64,000 nt of DNA from Chloropicon primus (taxonomy: Eukaryota; Chlorophyta; Chloropicophyceae; Chloropicales; Chloropicaceae), in the NCBI GenBank assembly GCA_023205875.1, contig CP060765.1, positions 186,001 through 250,000 on the forward strand, in the 5' to 3' direction. The position numbers and the translations under genes were made by a program. Positions within the stretch are counted from its first letter, which is position 1. Every line of letters starts with the position of its first letter. This document shows positions 56,669 through 64,000 of the stretch, in pieces. The notes under the pieces are model-generated. The model saw only the letters and a program-made list of their open reading frames with translations, searched no databases and was not told where the DNA came from.

Positions 56669-57859
56669 ATGATGATGGAGGTGGAAGCGGTCGGGATGGA
56701 AGGGAAGGAAGAATCGGGGCCACCGGAAGCAGAGGAACCGATGGAGATCGTCGCCTCGGAGGCGCAACACCCCGGCGTCGTTGGAGGAGGAGGTGAAGTC
56801 GTCGTTGTCCCTGTCGAGGCAGATCAGAAGGAGGGAAACGGCAAGGAGGTGGAGGAGGAGGCCGTGGTGAAGGAGGAGGCGGAGGTGAAGGAGGAGGCGG
56901 AGGTGAAGGAGGACAGCGGGGACGAGGGCGGGATGATCGCCGCCGCGGCGGAGGCGACAGGAAACGCGAAGAAGCGCTCTCTGGAGGAAATCGAGGCGAG
57001 GGCGAGGGGCACGCGTCTCAAGCCGGGCGAGCACTCGGCCGTGTTGGCTGCCTCTGGCGCCTCGGCTGCTCCTGCTGAGAAGTACATTAAGATGAAGCTG
57101 ACGAGCAGCAAGTTCGACATGGCCCCTGGAATGACCGTGAGTGCCGAGGGCACGAGGGTGTCGAGCAGGAAAGGGTTTCGGACGGCCAGGACCAACTTGG
57201 CCATCCCTCACGGGACGTACGCTTGCGAGGTGCACGTGGAAAAGCTCGGCAAGACAGGCCACGCCAGGCTGGGTTTCGGGACCTACCAGAGCGAGCTCCA
57301 AGCTCCGATTGGTTTCGATGAGTTCGGGTTCGGATACAGAGACGTCGACGGAAGCAAAGTTCACAAAGGGGTGAGGTCCGAGTACGGCGAAGGCTACAAG
57401 GAAGGGGATGTCATCGGCATGGTGCTGCACCTGCCCAAGGTGGAGGAAGGGGAGAAGGAGAACAGGGAGGGGGGGTCAATCGAGCAGGTCGCGGGTGGAG
57501 CTGCTTCTGGCCAAAGCGGGACGAATGGCGGGGTTGCACCGAAAGGCGGAACCTCGCTTCCGGCACCCGTGAAAAGGAAAGTGGTGGAGAACAGCAGCAT
57601 CATCTTCTTCAAGAATGGCGTCTGCCAAGGCATAGCTTTCAGGGACTTTCTCGACGGTGGGTCAGTGGGCTACTACCCCTGTGCCTCCCTCTACACCATG
57701 CCAGAGGAGGAAGCCTCCGTGCGGTTCAACTTTGGAGAAACTGATTTGGTTCACAACTACGCCGAGAAGCTGCGACAGGAGGCCAACCTCCTGGACGTGG
57801 CCAAGGAAGTGCAGCCCATGTCCAACCACGAACTCAAGGTGGTGAAGATTCACCGGTAG
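56669..57859 (+). CDS. ASH2/TRAUCO-type COMPASS subunit (SPRY domain)
   Basis: A 396-residue subunit of histone H3K4 methyltransferase complexes (ASH2L in animals, TRAUCO in plants), acting in the nucleus. After an acidic Val/Glu-rich N-terminus (VVKEEAEVKEEAEVKED) the SPRY domain starts near 148: KLTSSKFDMAPGMTVSAEGT, then HGTYACEVHVEKLGKTGHAR, APIGFDEFGFGYRDVDGSK and EGYKEGDVIGMVLHLPK. It resumes with SSIIFFKNGVCQGIAFRDF and VRFNFGETDLVHNY. A Gly/Ser-rich insert of about 50 residues splits the domain at the usual variable loop. The C-terminal PMSNHELKVVKIHR corresponds to the DPY30-binding region. The start is the first ATG; upstream codons are GA-repeat. Confidence 0.9.
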   Translation: MMMEVEAVGMEGKEESGPPEAEEPMEIVASEAQHPGVVGGGGEVVVVPVEADQKEGNGKEVEEEAVVKEEAEVKEEAEVKEDSGDEGGMIAAAAEATGNAKKRSLEEIEARARGTRLKPGEHSAVLAASGASAAPAEKYIKMKLTSSKFDMAPGMTVSAEGTRVSSRKGFRTARTNLAIPHGTYACEVHVEKLGKTGHARLGFGTYQSELQAPIGFDEFGFGYRDVDGSKVHKGVRSEYGEGYKEGDVIGMVLHLPKVEEGEKENREGGSIEQVAGGAASGQSGTNGGVAPKGGTSLPAPVKRKVVENSSIIFFKNGVCQGIAFRDFLDGGSVGYYPCASLYTMPEEEASVRFNFGETDLVHNYAEKLRQEANLLDVAKEVQPMSNHELKVVKIHR

Positions 57860-57919
57860 CGAGCAGTGTGGCCTGGGCAGAAAAAATAATATAAACGCGA
57901 AAAGATTTTTCTGTAGACC

Positions 57920-58989
57920 TAAAATATTTCGGAGAGAGCATCCTTGAACGAAGTCGGGTGGAGCCCAAAGGTCTGTCGCAGCAGATGGACATCCATGGAA
58001 GCGTCCAGGGGGGATTTCACGTGGCTCGGCCTGTCCGCTTCGAGCACAGAATCGATGCCATAGCCCCTGTGTGTACAGAGAGCCTGGGGAGGAAAGAAGT
58101 GAGAACGGGGTCAGAAGGAGGGGAGCGTTGATCTGGGGCAATCTTGCGACCCGACCCACCTTCGCCATATCAGCCCTCGAGAGCCTTTCTGGGCCCCCGA
58201 GATTATAGATGTTCGCCACTCTGGCAGGAGCTTGAAGATAGAGAAGGCCAGGAGGTCATCAAATCGCGCAAAGAGACAGTCAGTCCAATTCTCTGACTGA
58301 TGGAGACCTCCAAGCTCACCTGTCACGCCGTTTTCGATTCTCGCGATGATGATCCTAACTAGCTTCACTATGTCCATGACGTAGACGGGAGACCTGAACT
58401 CGTTACCAAAAAAATCGACCTTCTCCCCGGCGCCGAGCGCCTCATCCATCCACTGCAGGAAGAGGTTCCTCCCAACTTCCTTCCCCCTCCCGTAAATGAT
58501 GCTGCTCCGAAATATGGCGTGGTTTGGGTAGCGGGACACGATGAAGTCCTCCGCTTCCTTCTTGGTCTCGCCATAAGCGTTGACAGGCCCCGGCTCGTCC
58601 GCTTCCGTGTAGAACGACCGAGACCCGTCGTACACGTGGTCGGTGCTGAGGTGTATCAGGAAGGGCCTTCCTTCGCACCGAGACAACAGGCAATCGTTAA
58701 CGAGAGTGGTCGGAACGTTCACAGATCTCGACCTCTCCCTCTCCTCCTCGCACACCATCGGCTGCGAAATCGCGGCGCAGTTGACAACCACTTGGGGCTC
58801 CCCAAAGTCCGAAACCATGTCTTCCAAGCCCTCCCCGGTGCAAAAGTCCACTTTATACTTGCTCCCGCCCATCGATTCGACAACCTTGCCGCCTGTGTTG
58901 TACGTGAATCCAACTTGGTGCTCCCGCGACAGCGCTTCTACGAGGTACTGACCCAAGTACCCCGAACCACCCGCCACCAGAACCTTCAT
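57920..58989 (-). CDS. RmlD/MAT2B-like NAD(P)-dependent reductase (extended SDR)
   Basis: Extended short-chain dehydrogenase of the dTDP-4-dehydrorhamnose reductase / MAT2B group; it could be a sugar-nucleotide reductase or the regulatory beta subunit of methionine adenosyltransferase, which cannot be told apart here. Three exons (58989-58320, 58230-58160 and about 58083-57920; introns of about 89 and 76 bp, GTGAGC..AG and GTGGGT..CAG) encode about 301 residues. The Rossmann motif GGSGYLGQYL is at the start, catalytic S/T and YxxxK appear as HLSTDHVYDG and YGETKKEAE, and splicing joins NGVTA to PARVANIYNLGGPERLSRAD, the family's late motif, followed by GIDSVLEADRPSHVKSPLDA. Unspliced, the frame runs into non-homologous sequence. 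Confidence 0.85.
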
Positions 58990-59078
58990 CCCGCCTGCTT
59001 CAGTCCTTCCCTCACCACGAATCAATCAATCTCACTCAAACGGCGTCCCCTCGGTCAATCCTTTGGCGATGCCGTCAA

Positions 59079-59110
59079 CCAAGGTACCAATGGAAAGATC
59101 TCGAGACGCA
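59079..59110 (-). promoter_or_regulatory. Recurrent element, GGTACC form (proximal)
   Basis: The minus strand reads GCGTCTCGAGATCTTTCCAT followed by TGGTACCTTGG. It shares CTCGAGA/CTTTC order with 11884 and the GGTACC end with the ORC1 module. Sense orientation, about 100 bp before the reductase ATG. Confidence 0.5.
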
Positions 59111-59249
59111 CTCTCGTCCGGTACCCTTGTCTTGCGCTGCCTCTGTCGTCCTCGTCGCCACCGTCCTCACGAACGCCTTCCCTCACCACGAATCAATCAA
59201 TCTCACTCAAACGGCGTCCCCTCGGTCAATCCTTTGGCGATGCCGTCAA

Positions 59250-59281
59250 CCAAGGTACCAATGGAAAGATCTCGAGACGCA
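59250..59281 (-). promoter_or_regulatory. Recurrent element, GGTACC form (distal, duplicated)
   Basis: Second copy of the element at 59079, 171 bp further from the reductase gene, generated by the tandem duplication. Confidence 0.45.
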
Positions 59282-59332
59282 CTCTCGTGCGGTACCCTTG
59301 TCTTGCGCTTCCTCTGTCGTCCTCGTCGTTAA

Positions 59333-59625
59333 ATTCCTCTTTGATTGCGCTTGAGTCCTGGCCGCCTGTTTCTGTTGACTTTTTCTTCGTTCCCCTCCCC
59401 AGGACAAAAAATTAACACCCGAGCACGAAGGTTGAAGCGCAAGAGGACGGAGACATTGGCACGTTTGAGGCCACGGGAGACGATCCCACGACGAGTACGA
59501 GGTCTAAGGACGAACATCCTCTGTTTTTCTTTGCTTTCCTTGGGAACAGTTGGTCTCACAACAAGTGCGGACTTCCTCCTTTGAGAACGTTTGAAAGGTT
59601 TTGTGTTGGGGCCAAACCAAACAAG
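59333..59625. other. Leader of the four-exon gene
   Basis: No gene, repeat or clear element is seen between the 171-bp duplication and ATG 59626. Confidence 0.4.
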
Positions 59626-59793
59626 ATGCCTCGGATGGCATGTAACCAGCACATGCCTGCTCCCATGGGCACGAGGAAGCACCTGAACTACCTCATTTAC
59701 GACTATAACAAGGTTGGTGGTGCTCGGCCTCGGTCATCCTAAGCTGCTCTTGCACGGCAATTGACCCAAGAACTTCTTCTCTCTCTCTGTCTG

Positions 59794-59832
<39 letters not shown>

Positions 59833-60370
59833 CGAGAAGTCCAGAAGTGACCGAGAACTTTGAGGACACGATGGACGAGACTCTCGAGTCCGGGGTGGAC
59901 GAACTCGTGGATCCAACGACCCCAAAGCAGAAGCCTTGGACCATGCCGTACTGGCAGGTGAGTGGGAGAGAGTTGGCGATAGGATAGCGGGGAAAGAGCA
60001 CAAAGTGGAACTGACTATAGTTTTATCGGTTATCCCGTCTTGGTTTTCTTCCTTGCTTGACGACGCCAAGGGAGGGGAGCACGCCCACGAGCTGTCTGGA
60101 TTGGTCAGCAACAGGCGAACCCCCAGTGGCAACTTTTTGAACAAGTCAAACCCATCCCTGTGGAGCAAGACGAAACCCGAGTCGTAAGTGGTGAAAGGGC
60201 GCGTTCGTCGACCCAAGCCTAGGCCCTGGTGCTGACGCCATCCATCTCCTCCTCCTCCTCCTCCTCCTTCTTCTTCTCGCCGCGACAGGGATTACAGCAA
60301 GTCAGGCTCCCTGAAGGAGAGCATCACGCTGGAGGCTCTGAGGACGATCAGGAAGAGCCCAAAAAAGTAA
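59626..60370 (+). CDS. Four-exon gene for a 135-residue protein of unknown function
   Basis: Family not recognised. Proposed exons are 59626-59712, 59832-59957, 60071-60183 and 60289-60370, all with GT..AG borders and matching phases. Intron 1 ends in a (TG)n tract followed by CAG. The product begins MPRMACNQHMPAPMGTRKHL and NYLIYDYNK, continues RSPEVTENFEDTMDETLESG and QKPWTMPYWQ, then HELSGLVSNRRTPSGNFLNK, and ends LKESITLEALRTIRKSPKK. Short Tyr/Trp/Pro-rich, basic, loop-like proteins of this kind are often microtubule inner proteins in cilia, but that is only a suggestion from composition and neighbours. The third acceptor (60070) is the least certain border. Confidence 0.6.
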
Positions 60371-60463
60371 AGGCAACGAGAGGGGCGTCGTGTTCCCAGG
60401 CACAAAGCGCCGCTAAAATGTAATTACAAACTTTGAATCAAGTCGGTCGGTTGTCTTCTTGCT

Positions 60464-61411
60464 TTAACTGATAAGGTTGCCAGCCATGTTGATGTGAGCT
60501 GGGTCCGAGATGTGAGCCATGAGGTTCTCAATGGGGCCCCCTCCAACGAGCACGGCCTGAGCTCCGTAGCCGAACATGGCAAGCATAGCCATCCGTCCGT
60601 GCTTGATCTCCCTGATCTTCATCTCGTCCAGCGACTCCGGCGTCCTGTGGTTCCTGAACATGCACTTCTCCCCACCGAAGTCCATGAAGTTGAAGATTGG
60701 GCCACCGGGGTAGTTTGGGTCACCGGTGCCCTTGAAGGCGCCCTCGAACCCGAGGAAGTACTGCTCGCTCATGCAGCCCGGCTTCTTGAAGTCCTGAAGC
60801 CTCCTGAGCTCGGCGAACTGGAGCATAAAGATCTGCGCGAGGAAGACGGTGTAGTTGTCCGACCAGTAGTGGAAGCCCTCGGAGAGTGGGCCGATGACGC
60901 CGGCCTTGTACCAGATGATCCCGGTGGACTCTGGGATGATGTGGCATGCGGCGAGGAACTCTGGGGCGATGCACCCGGCGGCACCCAGCATGGCCCACCT
61001 TCCGTGGATGATCTCCGCGTTCCTGAGCCAGTCCTGGTTCACTACCCCGCCCTCGCCCTCCGGGTCGTAGACTCCGAGGGGGTCAAAGCCGTAGTCTCCC
61101 GCGAGGGAGCCGTCGAGGTAAGACAGGGACTGCTCGCTGCCGAACCAGATTCCAGTCTTCTTGACGCCGTTGACCTTCCTGAGCCCCTTCTGCTCGGCCT
61201 CCACAATGGCGGGGACCTTTGGGGGTTTGAATCCCCAGCGGGTGTCCTCAGGCTCCACGTACTTTGCGACCTTCTTCTCCTCCTGCACCGCTGGGACGGC
61301 CTCCTCCTCCGTCGCCGCTCTTGGTGCTCTCAACACCCTCCTCGCCGACACTCCTGGCAAGCTTGGGCGAACCCCAAGGCCCTTGTTCGACGTCATAGCA
61401 ACTCTCTGCAT
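60464..61411 (-). CDS. LHCA3: Photosystem I light-harvesting chlorophyll a/b protein, Lhca3 type
   Basis: A 315-residue thylakoid antenna protein preceded by a transit peptide of about 45 residues (MQRVAMTSNKGLGVRPSLPG). The three-helix LHC fold is complete: helix B region WLRNAEIIHGRWAMLGAAGC with its chlorophyll-binding E..H..R, the middle helix with FAELRRLQDFKKPG, and helix A REIKHGRMAMLAMFGYGAQA. Distinctive features shared with plant Lhca3 are SLSYLDGSLAGDYGFDPLG, YWSDNYTVFLAQ and the luminal MSEQYFLGFEGAFKGTGDPN with YPGGP. The gene is intronless and convergent with the four-exon gene. Elements lie at 61551 and 61751 upstream. It fixes the organism as green-lineage. Confidence 0.95.
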   Translation of the reverse strand: MQRVAMTSNKGLGVRPSLPGVSARRVLRAPRAATEEEAVPAVQEEKKVAKYVEPEDTRWGFKPPKVPAIVEAEQKGLRKVNGVKKTGIWFGSEQSLSYLDGSLAGDYGFDPLGVYDPEGEGGVVNQDWLRNAEIIHGRWAMLGAAGCIAPEFLAACHIIPESTGIIWYKAGVIGPLSEGFHYWSDNYTVFLAQIFMLQFAELRRLQDFKKPGCMSEQYFLGFEGAFKGTGDPNYPGGPIFNFMDFGGEKCMFRNHRTPESLDEMKIREIKHGRMAMLAMFGYGAQAVLVGGGPIENLMAHISDPAHINMAGNLIS

Positions 61412-61550
61412 CGTGCTGCGCTTCTAGAAGCCTCTTCCTACCCAAATCAAATCAAATCACACAGAGAGGCATGGCACGGCATGGCATGAAAACACGTCAG
61501 TGGGTGTCCAGAGGAAAAGAAAAAATCTTCGCCACGTCGAGGCCAAGCAC

Positions 61551-61576
61551 GTGCGAGGGCTCTGGAGAAAGAGGAG
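61551..61576 (-). promoter_or_regulatory. Recurrent element, LHCA3 proximal copy
   Basis: The minus strand reads CTCCTCTTTCTCCAGAGCCC followed by TCGCAC. It retains CTCTTTC, AGAGCCCTCG. Sense orientation, about 140-165 bp before the LHCA3 ATG. Confidence 0.45.
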
Positions 61577-61750
61577 GGCGAGAGGGTTCCACCGGTGGAA
61601 GAAGTTAAAACCCTTCGCACGAGGAGACAGACCCTCCTCCTCGTCAACTTCCCACCTCCTCTCTCTCTCTCTCTCTCTGTCTTGGAGCAAAACCAAATCC
61701 ACAACAGAGAGAGAGGAGAGGCAAAAGCGTGGGTCGAAATGGGTCGGAAT

Positions 61751-61775
61751 GGGGGTCTTTGGAAAGAGCGTGAGG
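61751..61775 (-). promoter_or_regulatory. Recurrent element, LHCA3 distal copy
   Basis: The minus strand reads CGCTCTTTCCAAAGACCCCC. One mismatch in the central palindrome. Sense orientation, about 350 bp upstream. Confidence 0.4.
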
Positions 61776-62054
61776 AGGCGGATCGATCTGTTTGCCGTTT
61801 GACCGCCTCCGTCGTCGTCCTCGTGTCAAGAAACCCGCTCGAAACTCACCTCTTCTCGTCAGTCGCCCGCAGAACGCAAGGAGTCGATCTGAGATCTAGA
61901 TCTCAAAAATGCTCTCTTCGTCTAAGAAGGGATTTCTACACGGAGGGACAAGACGATTCACTTCAAATTTGAAATAATAGATATTTCCAAAACTCGAATC
62001 TGTAGGTTTCCCCTTGTAAGGGCGAGATTCCCTAAATTGAAATCTTCCATTGGC

Positions 62055-62426
62055 CAATCGACAACCGATTCACCTTATCTTTGGGAGAAGGAACGTTGGT
62101 GACACCTGAGAGGGGACCCTGGACACTCCCCTAGACCTTGGCCTTGGAGGAGGATGTCCAGGAGGAGGATGGATCCATACCACCACCATGATCATCTGAT
62201 CCCAGTCGCCCCGCCTCTCCCTCTTTGGTCTTCCTTCAATCCAATTGACAACCGATTCACCTTATCTTTGGGAGAAGGAACGTTGGTGACACCTGAGAGG
62301 GGACCCTGGACACTCCCCTAGACCTTGGCCTTGGAGGAGGATGTCCAGGAGGAGGATGGATCCATACCACCACCATGATCATCTGATCCCAGTCACCCCG
62401 CCTCTCCCTCTTTGGTCTTCCTTCAT
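62055..62426. repeat. 187-bp tandem duplication, two copies
   Basis: Offset 187 bp (CAACCGATTCACCTTATC at 62062 and 62249). The copies are almost identical through CTCTTTGGTCTTCCTTC. The second copy ends about 40 bp before the stop codon of the INSIG-like gene, whose 3' region it extends. Confidence 0.9.
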
Positions 62427-62465
62427 CGTCCGGGCACATCAGTGTTCCACCACTGCGTACTCCGG

Positions 62466-63380
62466 TCACGTCAGAGCGACGGGCGACTTGGAACCCCCCC
62501 CCCCGCCCTCGTCCTCGTCGTCGTCCTTCCTCCCGTCCTTCCGGTCCTGCAGGCAGGCCGCGAGGGAGAAGAGGAAAGGGTGGTAGAACACGTAGCACAT
62601 CGGCACCCAGCTTGGGAAGCCGGAGAACGCGGGGTGCTGCACGATCCCGTTGCCGACGCTCGAGCCCGGCGCGAGGAAAGTGTCAGCCCTCGGGTAGGAC
62701 CAGAGGTGGAGCTGGCCGATCAGGAGGCACTCGATCAGGGGGGCCGCGACTCCCGCAAAGACGCTGAGGCCCAGGGACTTGAGGGAGTTCACCCTGTCCT
62801 CCCGCTTGCTGCCCTTCCCCGCGAGACGCTTGTCGAACGAAAGCCAGTTGGCGCAAGCGAGCAGGGCCAAGACGGCCCTGATGGTCTTGTAGGGCACGTA
62901 GTTCTCGTACAGGATCGCGCTCACCTGGAGGAGCATCCCGAGGACGGCGAACCTGACGAGGACCTCGCTCGGCCTCGTGACCCCATCCCCATCCCCCCGG
63001 CAGAGGAGGAGGTAAAGGCCCCCGTCACACGCGTAGAACGCCGCGAGTAGGGCCGGGACCCACACGCTCGTCTGGGCCCCCATGGGGAGGGCGACGCCGC
63101 CCGCAGCCGGGTTGTACGTGAGCACGCCGGCCCTCCCGTGGATGAGATCGAGCGCAGTGCCGACGGTGGCCCCGAACACCGCCAAACCGCCGAGAGGGAG
63201 GCGCTTCAGCCTCGCCGCACCGAGGGAGGGAGAGGTCTCCCCCTCCTGACCTCCCCCGCCACCCCTGGCCGCCCCAGCCACAGATCCCCGCCATCGACCC
63301 CTAGCCCTCCCGATCTTCACCACCGCACCCCTCCGCCCCGGACCTCTACTGAGTACTGACCCGGTCCCACCCTGCAGCAT
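62466..63380 (-). CDS. Multi-pass membrane protein, INSIG-like
   Basis: A 304-residue protein with about six hydrophobic segments: LGGLAVFGATVGTALDLI, VWVPALLAAFYACDGGLYLL, VLVRFAVLGMLLQVSAILYE, IRAVLALLACANWLSF, LGLSVFAGVAAPLIECLLIG and WVPMCYVFYHPFLFSLAAC. The order and spacing (short loops, an SFDKR after the fourth helix like the TFDRS of insulin-induced gene proteins) suggest the INSIG family, ER proteins that regulate sterol sensing, but identity is weak and plant-type relatives have no proven role. The Gly/Arg-rich N-terminus could also be an organelle transit peptide. ATG 63380 is the first ATG in frame. The C-terminus is acidic and Gly-rich. Confidence 0.5.
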   Translation of the reverse strand: MLQGGTGSVLSRGPGRRGAVVKIGRARGRWRGSVAGAARGGGGGQEGETSPSLGAARLKRLPLGGLAVFGATVGTALDLIHGRAGVLTYNPAAGGVALPMGAQTSVWVPALLAAFYACDGGLYLLLCRGDGDGVTRPSEVLVRFAVLGMLLQVSAILYENYVPYKTIRAVLALLACANWLSFDKRLAGKGSKREDRVNSLKSLGLSVFAGVAAPLIECLLIGQLHLWSYPRADTFLAPGSSVGNGIVQHPAFSGFPSWVPMCYVFYHPFLFSLAACLQDRKDGRKDDDEDEGGGGGSKSPVALT

Positions 63381-64000
63381 GACAAAACAAAAACACGATA
63401 AGTTTCTCTTCCTGGCGTCGATGCGGCCAACGAAGGGTTCAACGGAGTGCTTTCGATAAGCACATCTTTCGTGCGTTTCGTTCACCTCCACACCCCGTCC
63501 TCCTCGACGCCCGTGGCAAGGGCTTGGTTCCCAAGGCCGTCCTCCCCTCCTCGTCGTAGATCGAGCGTCACAAGTTCAGTCGCCTCCAAGTCAATCCTCC
63601 ACCAAATGGCGCAAACTTGGTATCGACAGAAAGATCAGAGAGAGAACTATCGCGATCTTGGGCGCCCGCGCCTGTCATCCCACCACCCGAACCTCTGCCC
63701 GTCCTTTTCGTGGTCGCCGCTCTGTTGCCGTTACACGCCTACCCCGCGTCAAGTGTACACTTTGTGTACACCCGTTTCTCACCCCCGGTGGTCAAAGGCA
63801 GAGGCCGTTGATCCCAAGGAAAGGAAATCAAGGTGGAGTGAGGTGGAGGCCTAGGAGCACGACAGGGAGGCCAAGAACACGCAGGTTCCGGGGTCGAAGG
63901 CGTGGCCTGGAAGAAGCAGAAGCAGACTAGAGTGGTGGAGAACCGAAAATTCGATCCAGCTTTGCTTTTGGTTTCGCTTGTTGGGGTCAAAGGTGAGGTG
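63381..64000. other. Upstream region at the right edge
   Basis: It contains an element-like sequence at 63617-63644 for the INSIG-like gene. No gene is supported to the end of the window. Confidence 0.4.
63617..63644 (-). promoter_or_regulatory. Recurrent element, diverged GGTACC form
   Basis: The minus strand reads CTCTCTGATCTTTCTGTCGA followed by TACCAAG. It resembles the CTCGAGATCTTTC..GGTACC form. Sense orientation, about 240-265 bp before the INSIG-like ATG. Confidence 0.35.

Larger units (their letters stand above)
59005..59332. repeat. 171-bp tandem duplication carrying the promoter element
   Basis: Two copies begin at about 59005 and 59176 (CCTTCCCTCACCACGAATCA). Each includes one GGTACC-type element. 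The left copy abuts the start of the reductase gene, so that promoter is doubled. Copies differ at only a few positions. Confidence 0.88.
61412..62465. other. Intergenic region with 187-bp tandem duplication
   Basis: It holds two element copies for LHCA3, a CT tract at 61660-61680, an AT-richer patch at 61900-62050 and the 187-bp duplication. No gene is seen. Confidence 0.5.

Overview
This is a GC-rich, gene-dense nuclear segment of a photosynthetic eukaryote, almost certainly a green alga. The evidence is a photosystem I antenna protein of the Lhca3 type, a CCT-domain protein, an AP2-like protein, an aspartic protease with the plant-specific (saposin-like) insert, an ORC1 with the plant-style BAH/PHD arrangement, a TRAUCO/ASH2-type SPRY protein and a Thr tRNA with an anticodon-loop intron. 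Most genes have no intron; those that do have short GTGAGT..AG introns (about 75-290 bp). F-box/ankyrin proteins with repeated 'QDPPCDWD'-type units remind me of small prasinophyte-grade algae such as Chloropicophyceae. That placement is a recollection, not something the sequence proves.

Layout. 0.4-11.5 kb: a beta-lactamase-fold serine hydrolase, prefoldin 2, ORC1 with seven AT-hooks, a phytepsin-like protease, an unresolved minus-strand locus, VPS4 and a Yippee protein. 13-29 kb: a large LRR/IQ protein (LRRIQ1 type), an organellar prolyl-tRNA synthetase, a four-helix membrane protein, a vasohibin (tubulin carboxypeptidase), a long coiled-coil protein, a membrane-anchored coiled-coil/TPR protein and a small locus with an apparent frame break. 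29.6-42.1 kb: one uninterrupted 4146-codon inner-arm dynein heavy chain. 42-49 kb is the most accessory-looking stretch: IMP1 protease, two minisatellites, a CCT protein, a broken F-box/ankyrin gene, an unknown 131-aa gene, an AT-richer virus-like insert between 116-bp direct repeats, an AP2-like gene with no clear ATG and tRNA-Thr. 49-64 kb: V-ATPase subunit e, a small basic protein, a NEPRO-like protein with a 341-bp tandem duplication at its 3' end, ODAD3/CCDC151, an F-box/ankyrin protein, ASH2/TRAUCO, a RmlD/MAT2B-like reductase, a four-exon unknown gene, Lhca3 and an INSIG-like membrane protein.

Functional themes. Cilium/axoneme proteins are prominent (dynein heavy chain, ODAD3, LRRIQ1, a second long coiled coil, and vasohibin acting on tubulin). 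The rest is housekeeping: replication, proteostasis, ESCRT, organelle translation and import, chromatin and light harvesting.

The most unusual signal is regulatory. A partly palindromic element built on CTTTCGAAAG followed by CCCTCGCTCGAG recurs upstream of most genes, usually in the same orientation as transcription. A related GGTACC-containing version is carried by a roughly 100-120-bp duplicated module shared by ORC1 and the coiled-coil/TPR gene. It looks like a lineage-specific core promoter element.
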